From contig NZ_CP033922.1 in the NCBI RefSeq assembly GCF_003815715.1, positions 3,458,001-3,522,000 on the forward strand: DNA of 64,000 nucleotides, in the 5' to 3' direction. Of this stretch, positions 52,476 to 59,016 are shown in pieces (the first letter of the stretch is position 1; every line of letters starts with the position of its first letter). A model generated the notes under the pieces. That model did not search any database. It saw only the letters and a list, made by a program, of their open reading frames with translations, and was not told the origin of the DNA. This DNA comes from Chryseobacterium sp. G0162. GTDB lineage: Bacteria > Bacteroidota > Bacteroidia > Flavobacteriales > Weeksellaceae. A program made the position numbers and the translations under genes.

Positions 52476-53987
52476 ATGAAAAATACCATTAAGGTTGTTT
52501 CTGTTCTGGATGCAGCCAAGTCCTATGAGTATGTAGATGAAAAGCCCATTCAGGGTGGAGTAAAAGATGTTTATTTCTCGCCGGATAGGAAGTATGTAGT
52601 TGCTTTTTATAGAAATCCATTGGATGAGGGGCAGAAGGAAAGAATTATGAGAATTGTTTCTATTTATCTTCAAAGTATACAAAATGGAAATGCTGCAGAA
52701 TATTTTCTGAATGAAATATTCAGATGGCCTTATGATATTGTTGAAAAAGATAGGCTGACTGGAATTATTGTTCCTATTTACAATCAAAAATTTTTCTTTG
52801 CTAAAGGATATGTAGGTTCTGATAATATTCAGGGTGAAGATAAAGTAGGAAAATGGTTTACAGCTCCGATGTTTAGAAATCCGCAGTATCCACTGAGGCT
52901 GGATCAGTCTGAACTTGGGGACTGGTTAAGCTATTTTCAGATTGCCATTAATATCAGCCGAGGAGTAAAGAAGCTTCATCAGATGGGATTAGCTCATTCA
53001 GATTTGTCTTATAACAATATTTTAGTAGATCCTGTAACCAAATCAGCCTGTATTATTGATATTGATGGTCTTGTTGTCCCCAAATTATTTCCACCGGAAG
53101 TCATAGGGACGGCAGATTTTATAGCTCCTGAAGTTTTAAAGACCCAACATTTGGGACTTCAGGATCCGGGAAGACATCTGCCTAATCAAAAAACCGATCT
53201 GCATGCTCTTGCAGTTTTGATTTACATGTATCTGTTAAGAAGACACCCTCTTCGAGGTGGAAAGATCTGGGATCTGGATTCTGAAAAGGATGAACTCATA
53301 TCTATGGGTGAAAAAGCACTGTTTGTAGAACATCCTAATGATCCTTCCAATAATGTAAGAGCCGATCATCTTAGGAAATGGGATGTTTTCTGGGGCGATC
53401 CGCAAAAGAACCCTTATACCGTAACAGGTCCGTATATTACAGATTTGTTCAGAAAAACATTTATAGAGGGATTACACGACCCGATCAGGCGCCCCACTGC
53501 CAACGAATGGGAAACAGCTTTGCTGAAAACAGTAGATCTGATACAGCCTTGTAAGAATCCGGAATGTACTGAAAAATGGTACGTCTTTGACAATACCAGC
53601 AATCCGAAATGTCCTTTCTGCGGAACTCCACATCAGGGAACACTTCCGGTTCTTGATTTATACTTTAGATTTGATGATGAGGTCTGGAAACCGGAAAACC
53701 ACCGATTGATGGTGTACCATAATCAATATTTGTTCAAATGGCATGTTTCAAGGAAGGTGATTAGAAATGAAAACCTGGCTATGCAGGATAAAATACCTGT
53801 AGGATATTTTACATTTCATCAGGGAAAGTGGGTATTGGTCAATCAAAGTTTATCAGGTATGAAAGATATTACAGAACAGAAAGAAATTCCGCCGGGATCT
53901 ATGGTTGAACTGACTGATGGAAAGAAAATATTGTTGTCTGCAGAAGATGGAGGAAGATTAATCTATGTAACAATGGCAAATCAGTAG
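52476..53987 (+). CDS. Ser/Thr protein kinase with zinc ribbon (Ter kinase)
   Basis: 503 aa. Kinase domain about 20-355: glycine loop QGGVKDVYFS, catalytic HSDLSYNN (Asp176, Asn181), an Asp-Ile-Asp-Gly in place of DFG, and FIAPEVL. The usual Lys of the VAIK motif is not obvious (YVVAFYRNP). A zinc ribbon follows at about 357-383 (CKNPEC, CPFCG), then a beta-rich C-terminal ~120 residues. Third member of the vWA-phosphatase-kinase triad; it probably phosphorylates the vWA or TerD partners. No terminator follows directly. Confidence 0.92.
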   Translation: MKNTIKVVSVLDAAKSYEYVDEKPIQGGVKDVYFSPDRKYVVAFYRNPLDEGQKERIMRIVSIYLQSIQNGNAAEYFLNEIFRWPYDIVEKDRLTGIIVPIYNQKFFFAKGYVGSDNIQGEDKVGKWFTAPMFRNPQYPLRLDQSELGDWLSYFQIAINISRGVKKLHQMGLAHSDLSYNNILVDPVTKSACIIDIDGLVVPKLFPPEVIGTADFIAPEVLKTQHLGLQDPGRHLPNQKTDLHALAVLIYMYLLRRHPLRGGKIWDLDSEKDELISMGEKALFVEHPNDPSNNVRADHLRKWDVFWGDPQKNPYTVTGPYITDLFRKTFIEGLHDPIRRPTANEWETALLKTVDLIQPCKNPECTEKWYVFDNTSNPKCPFCGTPHQGTLPVLDLYFRFDDEVWKPENHRLMVYHNQYLFKWHVSRKVIRNENLAMQDKIPVGYFTFHQGKWVLVNQSLSGMKDITEQKEIPPGSMVELTDGKKILLSAEDGGRLIYVTMANQ

Positions 53988-54064
53988 TTCAATTAGGCAG
54001 AAAGCGAGGAGAATGAAGCCGTAAATATAATCTCAACAATAAAATAAAAGTATTTAAATTCAAT

Positions 54065-54126
54065 AGAAGTGGGTTTTAGCCCGCTTTTTTATATTTTACC
54101 CAACTCCAATGGCTTTAGACCAAACC
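54065..54126. repeat. GGGCTTTAGCCC-type repeat, copy 2
   Basis: GTGGGTTTTAGCCCGC with two C-to-T changes on the left arm that keep pairing as G-U, followed by ATGGCTTTAGACC. Related to the copy at 45502. Confidence 0.65.
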
Positions 54127-54143
54127 TCTATTTTTTTATACTC

Positions 54144-54168
54144 TTACAGATTTTTACACAATCATCTG
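54144..54168. repeat. ACAGATTTTT direct repeat, unit 1
   Basis: Reads ACAGATTTTTACACAATC and then ATCTG. Similar to the unit starting 50 bp later at 54194. Confidence 0.5.
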
Positions 54169-54193
54169 CTCAATCAACGAGAGTAAAATATTT

Positions 54194-54219
54194 CTACAGA
54201 TTTTTTGTACAATTATCTG
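54194..54219. repeat. ACAGATTTTT direct repeat, unit 2
   Basis: Reads ACAGATTTTTTGTACAATTA and then TCTG. Confidence 0.5.
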
Positions 54220-54340
54220 TGAAAATCCGTATCTGTGGGAAAATAAAATCAACCATAAAAATCACAAAAGCTCTTTTCACACTTAAAAAACTTTAAGTTA
54301 AAAGCTTTCTGCATAAGATTATTAGTGTAAAGTATTTGTG

Positions 54341-54781
54341 CTAAAAAGGAGAGAACTTCATGAAGTAAGAATGCTCATCTTCGTTTACGATTTTGAACCC
54401 TAAACTCGAATATAGATGCTGAGCCTTATTGGTTTTTAAAACACTTAAAGAAGCCGTTTTTCCTGTTGCAGAAGCTTCTTCTAAAATATCAGCCAGGATC
54501 ATTCTTCCTAATCCTTTGCCTTGTTGGCTGGGATCAATCTGAAGCTGTAATATATCGATATTGGTATCTGCTCGATCTATTTTCAGAAGCCCAATAGGAT
54601 TATGGTCCAGAAAAATAATAGAGGCCTTGTCAAACTGATAGAGGATCCGTTGAAGTGTCGTTTCCTGGTCTGTAGGAAGGTTAGATTCTGCATAGTGCGG
54701 AACCATGGTCTTTGTTCTCAGATCAAGGAGATAATCAATATCTTTTTCTGTAGCTTTTTGATAAGTAAGTGGAGTTTTCAT
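54341..54781 (-). CDS. GNAT family N-acetyltransferase
   Basis: 146 aa. Acetyl-CoA pyrophosphate loop is in DPSQQGKGLGRMIL (Q/R-x-x-G-x-G/A), with the C-terminal strand LYSSLGFKIVNE typical of the fold. Substrate unknown. Begins 96 nt beyond the stop of the next minus-strand gene, so probably separate. Confidence 0.9.
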   Translation of the reverse strand: MKTPLTYQKATEKDIDYLLDLRTKTMVPHYAESNLPTDQETTLQRILYQFDKASIIFLDHNPIGLLKIDRADTNIDILQLQIDPSQQGKGLGRMILADILEEASATGKTASLSVLKTNKAQHLYSSLGFKIVNEDEHSYFMKFSPF

Positions 54782-54877
54782 AGTTTTTTTAATTCGAATT
54801 TCAGGCCATACTTTCCCTGACCGGAAAAATTAATAAGTACCTATCTTTAACAATATTTCCTGAACTTGATTTAAAGT

Positions 54878-55426
54878 TTAATCAAATGTAATATTTCTTT
54901 GTTGAAGATATGCTTCATTAATATTTTCTTTTTCAATGCGATCCGGATACATTGTTATTTTTATAAACTCTTCATCCGGGTAAAGACCTCCTAAAAACAA
55001 CTCATTTTCTATTATTTTGACCTGGATGGTAAGTGCATTGATAAGGATTTCTTCATCCTTTAAAGTTTCGATATTAAAAATAAACAATCTCTGATAATAA
55101 GTATCTTTATACTTAATGATAAGATAATTTTCATGAAAATACAAAAGACCATCCCGGAAAATTGCTTGTCCCAAGGTATTAATAGGTGGTTTCCATGTAA
55201 GCAGTTTCTTTTTTTTCAGTCTGATATGAACCTTTTCTTTTCCCGCTTCATTACATTGCCACCAGGCAATAATCCCATCTTTATTGATCGCTGTTTGGTG
55301 GGGTGACACTGAATTTTCAGTACCCAAATGATCTATCCAGACAATCTTTTGTTGACTAAGTTCAGTTTTTATATGATCTGTGGATAATTCTTCATCAATC
55401 AGGGTAAGGATTTCAGCCTGCGTCAT
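54878..55426 (-). CDS. Hypothetical protein, 182 aa
   Basis: I do not recognise this family. Soluble, with Trp and Lys-rich patches (GIIAWWQCNEAGKEKVHIRL; LKKKKLLTWKPP) and many predicted beta strands, some spaced like a beta-propeller or WD-like repeat (AIFRDGLLYFHENYLIIKY; ELFLGGLYPDEEF). No signal peptide or membrane span. Lies downstream of tyrS, on the same strand. Confidence 0.6.
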   Translation of the reverse strand: MTQAEILTLIDEELSTDHIKTELSQQKIVWIDHLGTENSVSPHQTAINKDGIIAWWQCNEAGKEKVHIRLKKKKLLTWKPPINTLGQAIFRDGLLYFHENYLIIKYKDTYYQRLFIFNIETLKDEEILINALTIQVKIIENELFLGGLYPDEEFIKITMYPDRIEKENINEAYLQQRNITFD

Positions 55427-55478
55427 TACTTTTTTATTTCTGAAGGCGAAGATATTGATTTAATTAGACTTGGAAATA

Positions 55479-55502
55479 AAAAGATCACCTTAGAGAGGTG
55501 AG
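55479..55502 (-). terminator. Terminator for tyrS
   Basis: TCACCT and AGGTGA around CTCTA on the minus strand, then TCTTTTT. Confidence 0.75.
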
Positions 55503-55564
55503 GAATACCGGAAATAGTTGTTGAATTTAGAATTCTTTATACTTCCGGCATTCAATCTCTTATT

Positions 55565-56764
55565 TTAGACCAATTCAAAAAAGCTTCTTCTACCGATCTT
55601 TATTTTGACCTCTTTTGTCAACACTATTTCCTCATCCGGATTTATGGTTTTAACAGAATTTATCTGCACACCGCCACTTTCGATAAGTCTTCGAACTGCA
55701 GATTTGCTGAGGTCTTTTTTTAACTGATGACAAAGTTCAAGAATAGTTGTTTTATGCTGAACATGATTCAGTACGCTGATAGAAACAGGATCAAAGTTTT
55801 TTTCTTCAAAATTCTTATTCTGAAATTGGTTATTGAAGAACAGTTCTGCATTTTCAGCGGCTTCCTCATTATGGTATTGACGGATAATATTTTTAGCCAC
55901 GAGTTTTTTTATATTCATCGGGTTTTCACCGTTTTCTATTTTTGATTTTAAGCTCTCTTTCTCTTCCATTGAAAAATCAGTGGTAAGGTCGATGAATTCA
56001 TCAATTAATGCATCAGGAATAGACATGGTTTTTCCAAACATTTCATTCGGTTCATCAGTTAACCCGATAATATTGTTCAAAGACTTGCTCATTTTTTCCT
56101 TTCCGTCCAATCCTTTCAATAGCGGCATACACATTACAATCTGCGCCGGCATCTGATGAACCTCCTGTAGTTGTCTTCCCATCGTACAGTTGAAAAGCTG
56201 ATCGGTGCCTCCCATTTCGATATCACACTCAATTTTTACAGAATCAAAGCCCTGAAGAATAGGGTATACCAATTCATGCATGGCAATAGGGGTATTTTCT
56301 GTAAATCTTTTATTAAAATCATTTCTGTGCATCAGCTGTGCAACCGTAACTTTTGATAGCAGTTGAATCACCTCAGAAAAATTCAATGCGTCAAGCCAGT
56401 CAGAATTGAAGACAATCTTTGTTCTTTCAACATCAATAATCTTCGAGAGCTGATTGATATAAGTCTGTGCATTATGCTGAACATCCTCAGTACTTAATGG
56501 TTTTCTTGCTTTGTTCTTTCCGGTAGGATCACCAATTCTTGCGGTAAAACTTCCCACTACAATAATAACTTGGTGGCCCAGGTCCTGAAACTGCTTCAGT
56601 TTTTTAAGAACAACGGCGTGTCCCAGATGTAAATCAGGAGCAGTAGGATCAAACCCTAATTTGATAGAAAGTGTTCGATTTTCTTCTTTAGCTTGTTTTA
56701 ATTTCTCTTCCAATCCGTTTTCAGGCAGAATAATAGAGACATTTTCTTGTAATGTATTAATCAT
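55565..56764 (-). CDS. tyrS: Tyrosyl-tRNA synthetase
   Basis: 399-aa class Ic aminoacyl-tRNA synthetase. The HIGH motif is HLGH at residues 46-49, the KMSKS loop at 224-228, and an S4-like RNA-binding domain closes the protein (KSAVRRLIESGGVQIN). It is the long type found in many Gram-negatives. A terminator hairpin and a 31-codon Tyr-containing leader ORF lie within 170 nt upstream, suggesting attenuation of its expression. Confidence 0.97.
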   Translation of the reverse strand: MINTLQENVSIILPENGLEEKLKQAKEENRTLSIKLGFDPTAPDLHLGHAVVLKKLKQFQDLGHQVIIVVGSFTARIGDPTGKNKARKPLSTEDVQHNAQTYINQLSKIIDVERTKIVFNSDWLDALNFSEVIQLLSKVTVAQLMHRNDFNKRFTENTPIAMHELVYPILQGFDSVKIECDIEMGGTDQLFNCTMGRQLQEVHQMPAQIVMCMPLLKGLDGKEKMSKSLNNIIGLTDEPNEMFGKTMSIPDALIDEFIDLTTDFSMEEKESLKSKIENGENPMNIKKLVAKNIIRQYHNEEAAENAELFFNNQFQNKNFEEKNFDPVSISVLNHVQHKTTILELCHQLKKDLSKSAVRRLIESGGVQINSVKTINPDEEIVLTKEVKIKIGRRSFFELV

Positions 56765-56782
56765 GTTGAATAGTTTTAAATG

Positions 56783-56811
56783 AAAAAAGCCCGGACAATA
56801 CTGTCCGGGCT
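56783..56811 (-). terminator. Attenuator-type terminator just upstream of tyrS
   Basis: On the minus strand: AGCCCGGACA, loop GTAT, TGTCCGGGCT, then TTTTT. A perfect 10-bp GC-rich stem that ends about 20 nt before the tyrS start codon. The nearest upstream gene stop on this strand is over 340 nt away, so it is placed to control tyrS. Confidence 0.9.
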
Positions 56812-56836
56812 CTATATGTTAATTAGATTATTTAAT

Positions 56837-56932
56837 TTAGAATACAGATATAGAAAGTCTTCCCGAACGATAGCCCGGAGTGTAATATTCACTGAAGAAT
56901 GGAAGACGCAATATGCTGTTTAAGTGTTTCAT
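56837..56932 (-). CDS. Predicted tyrS leader peptide, 31 aa
   Basis: ATG at 56932 to TAA at 56837. The N-terminal part reads MKHLNSILRLPFFSEYYTPG and is followed by a Tyr and a Ser/Arg-rich tail; Tyr residues are at 16, 17 and 21. The codons just after the Tyr pair contain TCCGGGCT, which is identical to part of the terminator's 3' arm and can pair with its 5' arm. Too short for ordinary gene finding; supported by position and structure, not by homology. Confidence 0.6.
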   Translation of the reverse strand: MKHLNSILRLPFFSEYYTPGYRSGRLSISVF

Positions 56933-56978
56933 TAATATTGTAAATATATAGGATTTCTCCTGAAGTTCCAATATTTAA

Positions 56979-57058
56979 ACCATTAAGATGTAGTGTAGTG
57001 GTTATAACAAGATTTGTTTTTTAAAGAAAAAACTTAACCATTTACGTATCTTAATGGT
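56979..57058. repeat. 11-bp inverted repeat upstream of tyrS leader
   Basis: ACCATTAAGAT (56979-56989) and ATCTTAATGGT (57048-57058), exact reverse complements 58 nt apart. May be a stem in the leader RNA or a regulator site. Confidence 0.55.
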
Positions 57059-57153
57059 CTAAAATAATGGTTCAAAACAATTTTACTTGCCATTTCTGAA
57101 GCTAATTTTGTGCCACAAATTCTTAAAAATACGCTTATATGTTTTTTATCATG

Positions 57154-57642
57154 TTATAAGTATTTTTCCATTTTATAATTGATGATATCAATCCCTTTTA
57201 CATGCACTGTTTGTTCCAGAATGACCTTAAAATTCATCCTTTCAAAAAAAGGTTTTGCCGTTTTGCTGACTTCAGCAGTCAGTAATTTTTGATCCTGCTC
57301 TAAAGCCTTTTCCTCGATGAGGTGGTAGAGCTGGGAAGCAATTCCCTGATGCTGATAATCTTTATGAACAAATAACAAATCGATATAATTTCCCTGGTCA
57401 AGGGTACAAAAACCAACTATTTTATTTTCGGACTCAGCAATTAGAATATATTGTTCTTCCATGACGTTCAGCCATCTTTTTGTATTCTCTGATCCGGATT
57501 TCCAGGCTTCCAGCTGATCTGTATTGTAATCTTCTTTGCAAACAGCTGTAATAGTATCCTTAAAAAGCAGCAGCATCTCAGAAAGATCTTCCTGGTTTGA
57601 TTTTCTGATGGTGATTGGATTATTGGATGTACTGTTTTTCAT
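57154..57642 (-). CDS. GNAT family N-acetyltransferase
   Basis: 162 aa. Acetyl-CoA loop in VHKDYQHQGIASQLYHLIEE, C-terminal FFERMNFKVILEQTVHVKGI. Starts inside the end of the tetR-like gene (23-nt overlap), so the two are an operon and translation is probably coupled. Substrate unknown. Confidence 0.9.
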   Translation of the reverse strand: MKNSTSNNPITIRKSNQEDLSEMLLLFKDTITAVCKEDYNTDQLEAWKSGSENTKRWLNVMEEQYILIAESENKIVGFCTLDQGNYIDLLFVHKDYQHQGIASQLYHLIEEKALEQDQKLLTAEVSKTAKPFFERMNFKVILEQTVHVKGIDIINYKMEKYL

Positions 57643-58240
57643 AAATTTTTTGCTGTTCTTTATTGAGTAAAGGATAGAAGAGATTCATCAGTAAAAGGGT
57701 GTAAGACTCAATAGCGGCTTTTTTATTCAGTTTTGAGATCAGTCTGTTGTGAGTAAGCCAGTTGTCTGCTAGAATAAAAATCTGTTCGGTAAGACTATTG
57801 ATGATAAAATCAGGAATATCCTTTTTTAAAATATTGTTTTTTTGAAGATCGGTGAAGATCAATTGAAACTCCTCTCTTCTGCTAAAATTAATTCCTTCAT
57901 ACTTTGCCTCAACCTCCGGGATTTTTTTTAATACATCAACAAGATTGACAAAAATGAACCGATAATGATAGAAAATTTCACAAGTAGAAGAGGTTAAAAT
58001 GTAAAGATCTTCCAATGTTTTGTTTTCTTTTGCCTTCATTTTGTTCAGTAGTTCATCCATTTTAAGGGTAAGCTCAGCAAATAGGATTTTGATGATGTCT
58101 TCAGAATGCCTGAAATGGTAATGAAGATTTCCCGGGCTGATGGAAAGTTCAGCTGCAATATGCCTTGTTGTAATATTGTTGTATCCCTTTTCATTAAAGA
58201 GTTCCAGTGCCTTGAACAAAATTTTTTCTTTTGTGCTCAT
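57620..58240 (-). CDS. TetR/AcrR family transcriptional regulator
   Basis: 206 aa. N-terminal HTH: KILFKALELFNEKGYNNITT followed by RHIAAELSISPGNLHYHFRH; the ligand-binding C-domain is all helical. A 24-bp perfect palindrome lies in the divergent intergenic region (58288-58311), the expected place for its operator. It would then control itself and the small membrane-protein operon opposite. Confidence 0.93.
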   Translation of the reverse strand: MSTKEKILFKALELFNEKGYNNITTRHIAAELSISPGNLHYHFRHSEDIIKILFAELTLKMDELLNKMKAKENKTLEDLYILTSSTCEIFYHYRFIFVNLVDVLKKIPEVEAKYEGINFSRREEFQLIFTDLQKNNILKKDIPDFIINSLTEQIFILADNWLTHNRLISKLNKKAAIESYTLLLMNLFYPLLNKEQQKIYEKQYIQ

Positions 58241-58287
58241 CTTTCAAAGATAAGAATAATAAAGGCTGGTAATAAATCATATTTTAA

Positions 58288-58311
58288 AAATTAGAACAAT
58301 TGTTCTAATTT
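58288..58311. promoter_or_regulatory. 24-bp perfect palindrome, probable TetR operator
   Basis: Core TTAGAACAATTGTTCTAA, extended by AAA and TTT on either side, all perfectly symmetric. Lies between the divergent tetR gene and a -7 box at 58315. Confidence 0.8.
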
Positions 58312-58314
58312 AGG

Positions 58315-58322
58315 TATATTTG
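58315..58322 (+). promoter_or_regulatory. -7 promoter box of small membrane operon
   Basis: TATATTTG, 20 nt before the ATG at 58343. The palindrome sits just upstream, over the expected -33 region. Confidence 0.65.
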
Positions 58323-58342
58323 TTATATCAAATCTTATTACA

Positions 58343-58477
58343 ATGGAAGGAAAACAAAAGTTTGATTACGAGGCTGCTGGAAAGAGTGAAAAGAACAATG
58401 AAACCGATATTCAGGATATCATGGCCAAAGTACTTCAGGTTATCATCGGATTTATCATGGCCGTACTGCACATGTGA
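58343..58477 (+). CDS. Small membrane protein, 44 aa
   Basis: ATG 58343 to TGA 58475-58477. A polar first half (MEGKQKFDYEAAGKSEKNNE) and a hydrophobic C-terminal helix (IMAKVLQVIIGFIMAVLHM). Its stop overlaps the next start as TGATG, indicating translational coupling. It has its own promoter and operator. I do not recognise the family. Confidence 0.72.
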   Translation: MEGKQKFDYEAAGKSEKNNETDIQDIMAKVLQVIIGFIMAVLHM

Positions 58478-58872
58478 TGAAAAAGCAGATTTCATATTGG
58501 TTTTTGTTGGGATTGGCTGTCTGGGCAGTGATGATCCTGCTGAGAAAGAATGGTATTTTTATTCCTGTTATCAATAATCATTTTACTGATTTTATTACCA
58601 TTCCGATGTACTGTTATCTGATAGAATATATCATGAATTCATTGTTGGGATTTCACTGGAAACCGGATTTTAAATTTGTCCTCACATCCATTTTATATCT
58701 ATCTTTTTTGTTTGAAATCCTTTGCCCGAAACTTTCACCTTTATTCACAGGGGATATTTTTGATGTATTATCCTATTTTCTTGGAGGAATGTTGTATTAC
58801 TTTTTTAAGATCAGATCATTTTCTGTTTTAAAAAAAGGGGTGGAGTACATTGGATCAATATTAAAGATTTGA
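58477..58872 (+). CDS. Small polytopic membrane protein (DUF2809/VanZ-like)
   Basis: 131 aa, about four membrane helices (FLLGLAVWAVMILL; FITIPMYCYLIEYIMNSLLG; VLTSILYLSFLFEIL; VLSYFLGGMLYYFF). The Asp-Val spacing GDIFDVLSYFLGGML near the end recalls VanZ-like and DUF2809 proteins. ATG 58477 overlaps the upstream stop; a GTG one codon earlier is possible. Under control of the TetR operator by position. Confidence 0.75.
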   Translation: MKKQISYWFLLGLAVWAVMILLRKNGIFIPVINNHFTDFITIPMYCYLIEYIMNSLLGFHWKPDFKFVLTSILYLSFLFEILCPKLSPLFTGDIFDVLSYFLGGMLYYFFKIRSFSVLKKGVEYIGSILKI

Positions 58873-58916
58873 AGCTTTTTTGAATTTGACACAAAGTTTT
58901 ATTTAAAATGCAGATT

Positions 58917-58961
58917 ATTTTAAAAGACCGGCAGAACCTTATTGAAAAGGAACTGCCGGTC
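58917..58961 (-). terminator. Terminator for TonB receptor gene
   Basis: GACCGGCAG and CTGCCGGTC with an inner CCTT/AAGG pairing; T-rich on the minus-strand side (TCTTTTAAAA). Confidence 0.85.
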
Positions 58962-59016
58962 GCGGGTTATTGTTTTTATCCTGTTTTTTGTTTTTTATGC
59001 TAAAGAGAATGGGGTC

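Larger units (their letters stand above)
53988..54340. other. Gene-free, repeat-bearing stretch
   Basis: Between the Ter kinase and the acetyltransferase: one hairpin repeat (54065-54126), and two related direct repeats (54144-54168, 54194-54219). A plus-strand frame here (54069-54296) runs across these repeats and is unlikely to be a gene. Confidence 0.6.

Noticed and set aside
48131..53987. Classical tellurite-resistance operon terZABCDEF
   Set aside because: There is no TerC, TerZ, TerA or TerB; the gene set fits the vWA-phosphatase-kinase form of Ter systems instead.
54069..54296. 75-codon open frame after the Ter kinase
   Set aside because: It runs across the hairpin repeat and the ACAGATTTTT repeats, has no promoter box, and its composition is not protein-like.
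56765..57153. T-box riboswitch for tyrS
   Set aside because: I found no T-box core motif or specifier loop; a leader ORF with Tyr codons explains the terminator better.
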